Below are positions 1 through 7,379 of a DNA stretch of 15,830 nucleotides, piece after piece. Source of the DNA: Bacillota bacterium (lineage in GTDB: Bacteria; Bacillota; Clostridia; Tissierellales; Sedimentibacteraceae); NCBI GenBank assembly GCA_029239575.1, contig JARBUP010000036.1:1-15830 (forward strand), in the 5' to 3' direction. Made by a program: the position numbers and the translations under genes. A model generated the notes under the pieces. It did no database searches and was not told where the DNA came from. It was given only the letters and a program-made list of their open reading frames with translations. How positions within the stretch are numbered: position 1 is the stretch's first letter; every line of letters begins with the position of its first letter.

Positions 1-27
1 AAATAATAATTATCTTTGGAGGTTTTT

Positions 28-837
28 ATGGGAAGGGCGCATGAAGTAGATTATCAAATTTTTGGGGACGATATTCAATTTGTAGAAATTGGGTTAGATT
101 ACGGCGAAACAATAGTTGCTGAGCCAGGTGCAATGATGTATATGGACTCCAATATTGAAATGGATACTGTTTTTGGAGATGGCAACAATCAAAATGCAGG
201 AAAAGGTTTAAAAGGTATTTTAGCTACTGCTGGCAAAAGAGTATTAACAGGAGAAAATTTATTTTCAACTACATTTACAAATAGAGCAAATGACAAAAAA
301 GTAATTGCTTTTGCTGCTCCTTATCCAGGTAAAATCATACCTGTAAATTTATTAGATTATGGTGGACAAATAATTTGTCAAAGAGATTCATATTTATGTT
401 CAGCTAAAGGTATATCAGTTAATATTGCATTTCAAAAGAAAATAGGTGTTGGTTTCTTTGGTGGCGAAGGCTTTATTATGCAAAGATTATCTGGAGATGG
501 ATTAGCATTTTTACATGCTGGTGGAACAATTATTAAAAAAGAACTTAATCCTAATGAAATGCTAAAAATCGATACAGGGTGTTTAGTGGCGATAACAGGT
601 CAAGTTAACTATGATGTTCAATTTACAGGCAATGTAAAAAGCGCTATATTTGGTGGTGAAGGTTTATTTTTAGCTACTTTAAGAGGTCCAGGTACTGTGT
701 GGCTCCAATCTCTACCATTTAGCAGAATGGCGGACAGAATTTTCGAAGCTGGAAGAAGAAATGGAAATGATGCAGGAAAAGGTGAAGGAAGCCTCTTGGG
801 TAATATTGGATTAGGAAATATTTTTGGCAATGACTAA
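28..837 (+). CDS. AIM24 family protein (TIGR00266-type)
   Basis: The 269-residue protein is built of glycine-rich beta repeats typical of the AIM24/TIGR00266 family, including EPGAMMYMD near residues 36-44, a GKGLKG segment, GVGFFGGEGFIMQRLSGDG in the middle and FGGEGLFLATLRGPG near the C-terminus. The family folds as a beta-sandwich. Its bacterial members have no firmly established biochemical role; the mitochondrial relative affects inner-membrane organisation. No signal peptide or membrane span is seen, so a cytosolic location is likely. The C-terminal tail is Gly/Asn-rich, which is common in this family. The start is ATG 28, which has GGAGG at 18-22. An in-frame TTG at 16 is rejected because it overlaps that ribosome binding site. 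The gene appears monocistronic, with a hairpin downstream. Confidence 0.85.
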   Translation: MGRAHEVDYQIFGDDIQFVEIGLDYGETIVAEPGAMMYMDSNIEMDTVFGDGNNQNAGKGLKGILATAGKRVLTGENLFSTTFTNRANDKKVIAFAAPYPGKIIPVNLLDYGGQIICQRDSYLCSAKGISVNIAFQKKIGVGFFGGEGFIMQRLSGDGLAFLHAGGTIIKKELNPNEMLKIDTGCLVAITGQVNYDVQFTGNVKSAIFGGEGLFLATLRGPGTVWLQSLPFSRMADRIFEAGRRNGNDAGKGEGSLLGNIGLGNIFGND

Positions 838-851
838 GTATAAAAAATTAA

Positions 852-877
852 ACCCTCCAACATTAAGGTTGGAGGGT
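852..877 (+). terminator. Hairpin downstream of the AIM24 gene
   Basis: Arms 852-861 and 868-877 pair over 10 bp (core CCCTCCAAC/GTTGGAGGG) around a 6-nt loop, 15 nt after the stop codon. The following bases are A/T-rich but lack a clean U tract, so this is a probable but not ideal intrinsic terminator. Confidence 0.6.
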
Positions 878-961
878 AAATATTTAACCATCTCCTAAAA
901 TACATACAATTAAATATAACTATCATTTAAAGTAACCTATCTTTCCTTTAATTCTATACTA

Positions 962-1273
962 TTAATTAGCAATACATTTACTAAAATCCTTATGATATTT
1001 TATTTCATTATCAAGATTTTCACCTATTAAAATAACTACACTTTTCCTATCATCGTCATTTTGCCAATACTGGTCTGCTTTTGAATTAAAAGTTTTGCTA
1101 TTTGATTCAAATTCATAAATATAATCACAATAAATAAAATTAAAAATTCCTTTACTGCTCAATACTTTAATATCATCTGAAACAAAGAGATCATGAATCC
1201 AAGCATCCACTTTTTCTTTATCTAAAGGTCTGCTTTCACTTAATACCACAGTTTTTAAATTATAGTTTAACAT
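962..1273 (-). CDS. Stand-alone CobW C-terminal-domain-like protein
   Basis: This 103-residue protein looks like the C-terminal domain alone of COG0523 (CobW) GTPases. It has SRPLDKEKVDAWIHDLF at 14-30 (family pattern rP.d.erl...l..l), then VLSSKGIFNF, an aromatic Y/W-rich strand region, and RKSVVILIGENLD near residues 76-88 before a C-terminal Cys. No Walker A motif, GTPase switch or CxCC metal motif is present, so it cannot be a complete metallochaperone. It is not an obvious fragment of a broken gene: it has a ribosome binding site (AAGGGGA just before ATG 1273) and a good promoter, and no GTPase remnant lies upstream. COG0523 proteins handle zinc, cobalt or nitrile hydratase iron. A role beside a separate GTPase partner is inference. 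The family call rests on motif resemblance only. Confidence 0.6.
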   Translation of the reverse strand: MLNYNLKTVVLSESRPLDKEKVDAWIHDLFVSDDIKVLSSKGIFNFIYCDYIYEFESNSKTFNSKADQYWQNDDDRKSVVILIGENLDNEIKYHKDFSKCIAN

Positions 1274-1317
1274 ATTATCATCCCCTTACAATTTGATTAT
1301 CTTTGTATATTATATGC

Positions 1318-1346
1318 ATTATATAGGTTTTATTTCAACAAATCAA
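1318..1346 (-). promoter_or_regulatory. Promoter of the CobW_C-like gene
   Basis: On the minus strand TTGATT (1341-1346), 17 nt, then TATAAT (1318-1323) is a near-consensus vegetative promoter about 45 nt upstream of the start codon. The rest of the AT-rich gap 1274-1569 shows nothing else I can support. Confidence 0.6.
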
Positions 1347-1551
1347 GCATGTTTAATTCACAAAATAGACATTGGCTAAACATTAACAATTCAACCTATA
1401 ACGTTAATTTTTTATCATTAATTAAATTTAAATACTATTTATATTTTATTAAACAAATTCATAATTATTAGTCTGAATTCTATATTAAAATTCATAAAAA
1501 AAATTTTTAATTATTATTTCTTTAACAATAAAAAAAATTATTAAATAAAAA

Positions 1552-1579
1552 AATGATTTAAAATTTCTTTTAAATCATT
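1552..1579 (-). terminator. Terminator of the GGDEF-EAL gene
   Basis: Arms 1552-1563 and 1568-1579 pair perfectly (12 bp, 4-nt loop). The stem contains the stop codon of the GGDEF-EAL gene, and on the minus strand a U-rich run follows it. This is a stop-overlapping intrinsic terminator. Confidence 0.7.
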
Positions 1580-3168
1580 CTGATTATTGACAAACTATCT
1601 TCAGTACTTAAAGGCATACCGAAATAATATCCCTGCCCAATTTGACAATTTATATTTCTCAGATAATTTAACTGTTCATTTGTTTCAATACCTTCTGCAA
1701 TAACTATAAAATTCAAATCTTTAGCTAAATTCAAAACATTTTTCACAATGGCTGTATTAACAGCATCATTAGGTATGGAATTAATATAGCTTCTATCCAA
1801 TTTTATTATATCAATAGGAAGATTCTTTAAATATGTGATTGATGAATAACCTGTACCAAAATCATCCAACGCAATTTTAACACCTTTACTTTTTAAAATG
1901 TTAAGCCTCTCAACTGCTAACTCTAAATTAGACAATACTGCAGTTTCTGTAATTTCAATAACTATATTCGAATAATCAACATCAAAAGAAGAAAATATTT
2001 TTTCTAAATTGCTAAATTGCAAATCACTTATTAGTGTTTTACTTGATATATTAATTGACAATTTAATGTTATTAAACCCTTCTTCTTCCAATTTCATCTT
2101 TTGAGCAAGTGCAAGATTAATAATTTGTTGTTCTAAAATATAAATTTGACCTGTTTCTTCTGCTAAATAAATAAATTCTTCGGGATAAATAATTCCTTCT
2201 AAAGGATGGACCCACCTAACCAATATTTCCATTCCAACTATTTTACCTGTACTTATTTCATATTGGTTTTGGCAATTAATTGTAAATTCATTATTTTCTA
2301 ATCCTTTTTGTAACTTATTAACCATATTTATATGATTTCTTGTGTTTTCCTCAAAACTTTCTTTATATAACATAACTTTGTTTTTACCTTCATTTTTAGC
2401 TACATACATGGCAATATCAGAATTTTTAAGCAATGTTGTTATATCACTACCTTGGTCAGGAAATATTGCTGCGCCTATACTTATGGTAATAAAAAATTGG
2501 TGATCATGAGAATCCCAAGTAACGCTAATATTTTCTTTAATTTTATTTAAATTTTGCATAAGTGATTCTTCCGAATCTACATTATTTAATAAAATTGCAA
2601 ATTCATCTCCACCGAGCCTTGCTACTACATCAGAGTCATTAACTTCATCTAATAAAGCATTTGATATATGTATCAAAAATTCATTACCAACATGGTGACC
2701 TAATGTATCATTGATGTATTTAAAATTATCTATATCCAGATATGCCATGGCAAATTTGCTTTTACCTAAATTATTATCTATTAAATTCTTAGCTTCATTA
2801 ATGAACATTGCCCTGTTTGGAAGATTTGTTAAAGAATCATAAAATGCCATATGTTTTAACTTCTCTTCATATAAATTAAGTTCTTCATTTGTTTTAATTT
2901 CATTCTTAGAAAAATTTAAAATGCGATTATCTCTATTGTTAATTAAATAGTAAAATAAAATCATAGTCAAAAAAACAAATGCCCAACCTTTATAAGTCTG
3001 TAAATTTTTATATGCATCCAAATTATCTAAAAATATTTCTATTATATTGTCTGACAGCATTATCCACAGCACACCAAAAACCCCATACTTAACCACTATA
3101 ATTAGAGCTTCATTGCTGTTATTTAATTTTTTGTTTTTAAATATTAATTTTTTGTTTTTTAAATTCAT
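1570..3168 (-). CDS. Membrane-bound GGDEF-EAL bifunctional c-di-GMP enzyme
   Basis: The 532-residue protein has two N-terminal membrane helices (about 20-38 and 61-76) around a short outer loop containing an LWIMLSD motif. A short linker leads to a GGDEF domain (about 105-265) and an EAL domain (about 285-530). The diguanylate cyclase signature RLGGDEF (184-190) is intact. The inhibitory I-site arginine (RxxD before GGDEF) is Asn here (NDSD, 177-180), so product inhibition may be absent. The phosphodiesterase signature reads EIL (314-316) rather than EAL. The other expected residues are present: NIS (373-375), ITET (406-409), DDFGTGYSS (435-443), K456, EGIET (492-496) and QG. Both activities are therefore plausible. 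The start has AGGTGGAG upstream. It reads away from the chemoreceptor and may be co-regulated with it in motility or surface behaviour, which is inference. Confidence 0.92.
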   Translation of the reverse strand: MNLKNKKLIFKNKKLNNSNEALIIVVKYGVFGVLWIMLSDNIIEIFLDNLDAYKNLQTYKGWAFVFLTMILFYYLINNRDNRILNFSKNEIKTNEELNLYEEKLKHMAFYDSLTNLPNRAMFINEAKNLIDNNLGKSKFAMAYLDIDNFKYINDTLGHHVGNEFLIHISNALLDEVNDSDVVARLGGDEFAILLNNVDSEESLMQNLNKIKENISVTWDSHDHQFFITISIGAAIFPDQGSDITTLLKNSDIAMYVAKNEGKNKVMLYKESFEENTRNHINMVNKLQKGLENNEFTINCQNQYEISTGKIVGMEILVRWVHPLEGIIYPEEFIYLAEETGQIYILEQQIINLALAQKMKLEEEGFNNIKLSINISSKTLISDLQFSNLEKIFSSFDVDYSNIVIEITETAVLSNLELAVERLNILKSKGVKIALDDFGTGYSSITYLKNLPIDIIKLDRSYINSIPNDAVNTAIVKNVLNLAKDLNFIVIAEGIETNEQLNYLRNINCQIGQGYYFGMPLSTEDSLSIIRMI

Positions 3169-3323
3169 TGTACTCCACCTTAATGTTGTATTTATAAGCT
3201 AATAAATAATTAATTAATATTTACCCCCATATATATTTCTTAAACATAAATTGATTTCTCATAAATCAGTATATTTAAAATTATAATATATAGCTTTAAG
3301 AAAAATAATATAGAATTTTTTAT

Positions 3324-3664
3324 ATTTCTTGTTTAAAAGAATTATTCATGGGTATATATATAGTACAACATAGTTCTACTAAATAAATGATTATTTCATT
3401 TATAAACTCTAATGATATGTTAGTTCCACCAGACGCCTCAACACTATGTAGTGATAAATAATTAGAGGTAATCCAAGCCATATGGATTTAAAATAAAAGG
3501 CAGAACAATTAGGAATTAACGAAATTATTAGATAATCGAAAAATTAGAAGAATATGTTATAGCAGATTCTAAAGAAAGAGGTGATTACACCATTATAGAA
3601 ATTGAAAATCAATATAAATAGCACTCAACTTTGTAAGATGTTTAAGTTGGGTGCTATTTATTTT
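3324..3664 (+). repeat. ~340-bp dispersed repeat, copy A
   Basis: This is a direct repeat of 5884-6226. Bases 3324-3384 are identical to 5884-5944 (61 nt), and 3434-3509 are identical to 5981-6056 (76 nt). The block between them differs by substitutions and an indel of about 13 nt. The last ~155 nt are close but carry frameshifting indels. On the plus strand it holds a promoter-like start (TTGTTT, 18 nt, TATATA), a hairpin CACTATGTAGTG nested inside CCTC/GAGG, an AGAGG followed by an ATG, and a decayed reading frame whose best-preserved stretch reads AEQLGINEIIR. It ends in an 18-bp hairpin. No terminal inverted repeats were found. It occupies most of the 518-nt gap 3169-3686; the AT-rich remainder (3181-3323) shows nothing clear. 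Confidence 0.9.
3614..3661 (-). terminator. Repeat-borne hairpin, probable chemoreceptor terminator
   Basis: Arms 3614-3631 and 3644-3661 form an 18-bp stem with one G-U pair, 26 nt past the chemoreceptor stop codon. Read on the minus strand, the stem runs into U-rich sequence. The structure is near-symmetrical and could also end plus-strand transcription from the repeat. Confidence 0.65.
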
Positions 3665-3686
3665 GTACTTTATGCTATATTAAAAT

Positions 3687-5690
3687 TTAAATTTTAAATT
3701 TCAATATTAAAGTTTGTAAATTTTGTGCTAAATCAGTTAACCCCTCACTTGTAGAAGAAATTTCTTCTGCAGAAGCAGCCTGTTCTTCTATTGAAGCAGT
3801 TGCCTGTTGAGTAGCAGCTGAGTTTTCTTCAGCAATAGCAGAAAGATTTTCCATACTACTAAGTATTTTATCTTTCATATTATCCATTTGTTCCCCAGAA
3901 ATATTTAAATGATTAACTGTATTTTCAGCTTCCTGCATAGCAGTTGCTATAAGTTGATATTTATCTTTACTTTTAATTACACTTTTCGTTTGTTCTTCAG
4001 TTATTACTGATACTCTTTTTATAGTTTTAACAGCATTTTGAGCATTTTGTTGTAGCTCGCCAACTATAGCATCAATTTCTTTTGTTGATGAAGATGACTG
4101 TAGTGCTAAGTTTTTTATTTCTGCGGCAACTACTGCAAATCCCTTCCCAGCATTTCCAGCTCTTGCTGCTTCTATAGCTGCATTTAAAGCTAACAAATTA
4201 GTTTGTTGCGCAATTGATGATATTACATTGCTTGCTTGACCTATTTTTATAGAACTATCATTAGTCTGCACAATAACATCATTAATTTCTTTATTTGCTT
4301 CATTACTTTCTTCAGTTATTTTATATAAATTTGTTATTTCATCCAACCCTTCAAGCACGACATCATTCACCTTATTAGTTTGAACATTTAAGTTTTTCAC
4401 ATATACTTGATCTCTTTCTATTATTCTGCCTAATTCATTTGCATTAACTGATCCTTCCTGAGTGCTTTGTGCCTGATCAAATGCACCTTTTGCTATTTCT
4501 TCAATTGTTTGAGATATTTCCACAGCAACAGATGCAGATTGTTGAGAAGCTGAAGACATTTCTTCTGATGCACTAAGAACCTGGGATGAAGTATTTGTGA
4601 TTTCTGTAATAATTTCTTTAAGACTATCTATTATTACCTGCAATGAAAAAGAAAGTTGTCCAATTTCGTCCTTTCTTTTTTTATATTTATCTGAAATTTC
4701 CACAGTTAAATCTAAATCAGCAATTCTTTTGATATATTGAATTGATTTTACTATTGGATTTGCTATAGAACTGCCTATTAAATATACAAATACAATACTG
4801 ACTGCTAAAACTACAATAAGAATTCTTAATATAATGCTTTGCAATTCAGGTATTGATGATAAAACTTCTTCTTGATTAGCTGTAATAATAAAAATCCAAT
4901 TACTACCTTCTATTGGTGCATAGCCTGCATATAAATTGTTACCCTCAAATGTATAATTACTTACACCTGTTTTTTCTTTCAATATCTTTTCAAATAAAGT
5001 TGCTAATGAAGTTAGGCTTTCATCATTATTTACACCTAAAATCGGATTAAATTGACTCATTACCTTTTCTCTATCCGGATGAGCTACCACTGTTCCGCTG
5101 TTGTTTATTATATATCCATATCCACTTTCTCCAAAACCAGTATCATCCGTAATCACACTCAAAGCATCGCTGTCTCTTCTTCCAACTAATGCTCCTACAA
5201 TTTTTCCATCTCTTTCAATAGGAGTAGCGTACATTAATACAACTTGATTTGTTATTTTACTCTTTATTAAATCAGAAACATTATGTTCTCCAGATAATGC
5301 TTTTTTTACATATTCTCTGTCACCTAAATCGCTAACTGTACCATTTGAATAATATGCTTTGCCATCGGGATAAACTACTGCTATGTCCAAAAACTTTGAT
5401 TTCTCTATTTGTTTCTCTAATATTGGTTTTTGTATTTTCCAATCCATTGAATTAATATTTGGTATTAGTGATATCATGTCCAATGTTCTTTGTTGTGTTT
5501 CTATTCTGCTTTCTGTTAACTTAGATGCATCTTTAGCCAATAAAGCAAGGGATGTTTCTGCTTCTTGAGTTACAATTAAACTAGCCCTTTGTATTGTTAT
5601 AATGCCTAAAGTAATTGATGATATTAATATTAAAAATGAGAAATAAATAATTAATTTCGTCTTAATACCACTGATGTTAAATTTTTTCAT
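3687..5690 (-). CDS. Methyl-accepting chemotaxis protein with dCache sensor
   Basis: The 667-residue protein has membrane helix 1 (about 12-33), a periplasmic-type dCache ligand-binding region (about 37-280), helix 2 (about 285-306), HAMP (about 307-355) and a long cytoplasmic signalling coiled coil (about 360-667). The sensor contains DREYVKKALSG, VLMYATPI and YGYIINNSGTVVAHPD segments typical of extracellular PAS-like modules. The signalling tip NLLALNAAIEAARAGNAGKG at 498-517 is canonical and binds CheA/CheW in membrane arrays. The C-terminus ends in LKFKI, without a CheR/CheB-tethering pentapeptide. The ligand cannot be read from the sequence. The start has AGGAGG upstream (complement of 5698-5703). 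The gene stands alone, with copies of the 340-bp repeat on both sides. Confidence 0.95.
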   Translation of the reverse strand: MKKFNISGIKTKLIIYFSFLILISSITLGIITIQRASLIVTQEAETSLALLAKDASKLTESRIETQQRTLDMISLIPNINSMDWKIQKPILEKQIEKSKFLDIAVVYPDGKAYYSNGTVSDLGDREYVKKALSGEHNVSDLIKSKITNQVVLMYATPIERDGKIVGALVGRRDSDALSVITDDTGFGESGYGYIINNSGTVVAHPDREKVMSQFNPILGVNNDESLTSLATLFEKILKEKTGVSNYTFEGNNLYAGYAPIEGSNWIFIITANQEEVLSSIPELQSIILRILIVVLAVSIVFVYLIGSSIANPIVKSIQYIKRIADLDLTVEISDKYKKRKDEIGQLSFSLQVIIDSLKEIITEITNTSSQVLSASEEMSSASQQSASVAVEISQTIEEIAKGAFDQAQSTQEGSVNANELGRIIERDQVYVKNLNVQTNKVNDVVLEGLDEITNLYKITEESNEANKEINDVIVQTNDSSIKIGQASNVISSIAQQTNLLALNAAIEAARAGNAGKGFAVVAAEIKNLALQSSSSTKEIDAIVGELQQNAQNAVKTIKRVSVITEEQTKSVIKSKDKYQLIATAMQEAENTVNHLNISGEQMDNMKDKILSSMENLSAIAEENSAATQQATASIEEQAASAEEISSTSEGLTDLAQNLQTLILKFKI

Positions 5691-5883
5691 TAAAAAACCT
5701 CCTATAACTACTATGTTATTATTTATTATTTAAAGTTTTGATTATAATGTAAGAGTTGTTCGATATAATTCGATTTAAATTTACAATATACTACTTTGTT
5801 ATATATATATCGACAATCTTACAAAAAAGTATAGATATATTTTTCTGTTTATTATCTTTCTATTGTAATAAAATAATTATTTA
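5691..5883. other. AT-rich leader of the chemoreceptor gene
   Basis: This stretch between repeat copy B and the chemoreceptor start holds the chemoreceptor ribosome binding site (complement of 5698-5703) and a small dyad, TCGATATAATTCGA, near 5760-5773. A TATAAT-like -10 can be found on the minus strand, but no convincing -35 at the right spacing. No ORF is evident. Confidence 0.4.
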
Positions 5884-6226
5884 ATTTCTTGTTTAAAAGA
5901 ATTATTCATGGGTATATATATAGTACAACATAGTTCTACTAAATTATATTGGTTATTTCAATTATGTTAGTTTCACCTAACGCCTCAACACTATGTAGTG
6001 ATAAATAATTAGAGGTAATCCAAGCCATATGGATTTAAAATAAAAGGCAGAACAATAAGAAATTAACGAAATTATTAGAAATTAGAAAAGAAATAATCGA
6101 AAAAATTAGAAGAATATGTTTAGCAGATGCTAAAGAAAGAGGTGATTACACCATAATAGAAATTGAAAATAAAAATAAATAGCACTCAACTTTGTAAGAA
6201 TGTTTAAGTTGGGTGCTATTTATTTT
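5884..6226 (+). repeat. ~340-bp dispersed repeat, copy B
   Basis: This is the second direct copy of the element at 3324-3664, in the same orientation relative to its flanking minus-strand genes. The 61-nt and 76-nt blocks are identical to copy A. The reading-frame part is preserved differently: here the last ~40 codons are open and read LEIRKEIIEKIRRICLADAK then ERGDYTIIEIENKNK before TAG at 6179-6181, while copy A is frameshifted there. Neither copy has an uninterrupted frame from the ATG in CCATATGGATTT. A hairpin AATCC/GGATT encloses that ATG in both copies. I do not recognise the ancestral protein. Confidence 0.9.
6172..6226 (-). terminator. Repeat-borne hairpin, probable terminator of the YwaF-like gene
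   Basis: Arms 6172-6192 and 6206-6226 pair over 21 bp with one G-U pair, 12 nt past the stop of the minus-strand gene upstream. On the minus strand the stem leads into TTTTTATTTTC, a usable U tract. It is the counterpart of 3614-3661 and is slightly longer. Confidence 0.7.
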
Positions 6227-6238
6227 ATTTTACCATAT

Positions 6239-7033
6239 TTACATAGACTCATCTGTTAGATTAATACGTTTACTACTAATTTCAGTTATTATATCTTTTT
6301 TACAGATTATTTTATTATTTATACCTTTAAATATTAATTTTGCTAAATTTGTAACTGTTATGACTATGGGAATAGCAACAAACCAGTACCATGGATAAGT
6401 AAAGTTTTCTAACAATGGTATACCATCTGCATTCAACATAAGCATATAATTTGTATTTAGCAATCTTGACATAGTAAATGCTATAAAAGCAATGTAACAA
6501 AACCCTATGAATGGTTTTCTAACATCATTCTCTTTACCCCAGTAATCAGAAGTAAATATCATGGAAATTGAAATAATGACCATAAGTGCGTGGGATGCCA
6601 TGCTTTGTACAGCCATTATATGCAAACCAGCATAGTCATAGAAAACCCACCGCGGATAAATTATCACTGAAATTCCACCAACAAATGCTAAGATATCTAT
6701 ATACGGAAATAAATTTTTGTTTTCTGACAAAACAATAAATGGTAATATTAAACAAATTTGATTGCACCAGTCAAATCGTATATTTTTCAAACTAAAACCG
6801 TAATAATATGTAATCCAGCATATTCTCAATATTTCAAGTAATAACATAATAATTGATGAATTTTTTAAAGTTTTTTTAGAATAATTTTCATCGCAATGCT
6901 TCATTTGAAAATATAGTATAGTCATAATAAATAAAACACATAAAAACGACAAAGTAATATGTACTTTAGAAAAAAGCATTGATTCTGGTGCTACATTCTG
7001 CGGTTTAATGAATTTTTCATAAAAGATGTTCAT
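6239..7033 (-). CDS. YwaF/TMEM164-like integral membrane protein
   Basis: The 264-residue hydrophobic protein has about six or seven membrane helices (roughly 25-43, 58-76, 90-103, 111-126, 138-160, 175-191 and 213-236) and a basic cytoplasmic tail. The arrangement of WCNQICLILPF (Cys94), a following helix ending in YPRW, and MASHALM (His148) resembles the YwaF (TIGR02206) family. That family is related to TMEM164, in which a conserved Cys and His are proposed to act in acyl transfer on lipids. The assignment comes from topology and these motifs only. Bacterial function is unknown. The start has GGGAGAG seven nt upstream (complement of 7041-7047). It diverges from the MarR gene and shares no operon. 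Confidence 0.55.
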   Translation of the reverse strand: MNIFYEKFIKPQNVAPESMLFSKVHITLSFLCVLFIMTILYFQMKHCDENYSKKTLKNSSIIMLLLEILRICWITYYYGFSLKNIRFDWCNQICLILPFIVLSENKNLFPYIDILAFVGGISVIIYPRWVFYDYAGLHIMAVQSMASHALMVIISISMIFTSDYWGKENDVRKPFIGFCYIAFIAFTMSRLLNTNYMLMLNADGIPLLENFTYPWYWFVAIPIVITVTNLAKLIFKGINNKIICKKDIITEISSKRINLTDESM

Positions 7034-7379
7034 GATAATTCTCTCCCTATAACAAAATTTCTTTATATATAGTCAATTAATATTTATATTAGCAGCTATT
7101 AATTTTTACATTATATTTTATTATACTATGGAATTTATAATATTATAATATATATTATAAATTTTTTCTTTCCTAACCTCCATTACATAGTTTTTCAATG
7201 TTGTTACAAAATTATACTTTTTCATAAATACTTCTAAATATTGCACTTTGTTTATTTTAATGATACAATTATTTTCATTAAAACAAAACATGTACATTTA
7301 CTGTTCCAAGAATAATAAGAGAATATAGAGTCTAATAATCATTAATATTACAATATTTAGGTTTTTTTAGGAGGCAATT
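7034..7379. other. Divergent intergenic region (YwaF-like gene / marR)
   Basis: The left part (7048-7200) is highly AT-rich with runs of TATAAT-like sequence; a minus-strand TTGACT near 7066-7071 is a possible -35 without a good -10. The right part holds the marR promoter (7241-7269), a TTGTTACAA dyad at 7201-7209 and an ATGTACAT palindrome at 7290-7297 just after the predicted start of transcription. The last could be an autoregulatory site. The 5' leader before marR would be about 100 nt. Confidence 0.5.
7241..7269 (+). promoter_or_regulatory. marR promoter
   Basis: TTGCAC (7241-7246), 17 nt, then TACAAT (7264-7269), preceded by TGA as an extended -10. This is a strong vegetative promoter match. 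Confidence 0.65.

Noticed and set aside
618..830. Opposite-strand and short internal frames overlapping the AIM24, chemoreceptor, Lpd, LplA, aldolase, dehydrogenase and activator genes.
   Set aside because: They lie within well-supported genes, lack ribosome binding sites and resemble no protein family.
3395..3445. Purine-riboswitch-like words in repeat copy A (TATAA, GATATG, GTTCCACC, ACTATG in order).
   Set aside because: The second (P3) hairpin and its loop are missing, the spacing is too short, and copy B has lost TATAA and GATATG. The resemblance is most likely chance in AT-rich DNA.
3324..6226. The two repeats as ends of a composite transposon.
   Set aside because: No transposase, no terminal inverted repeats and no target-site duplication were visible.
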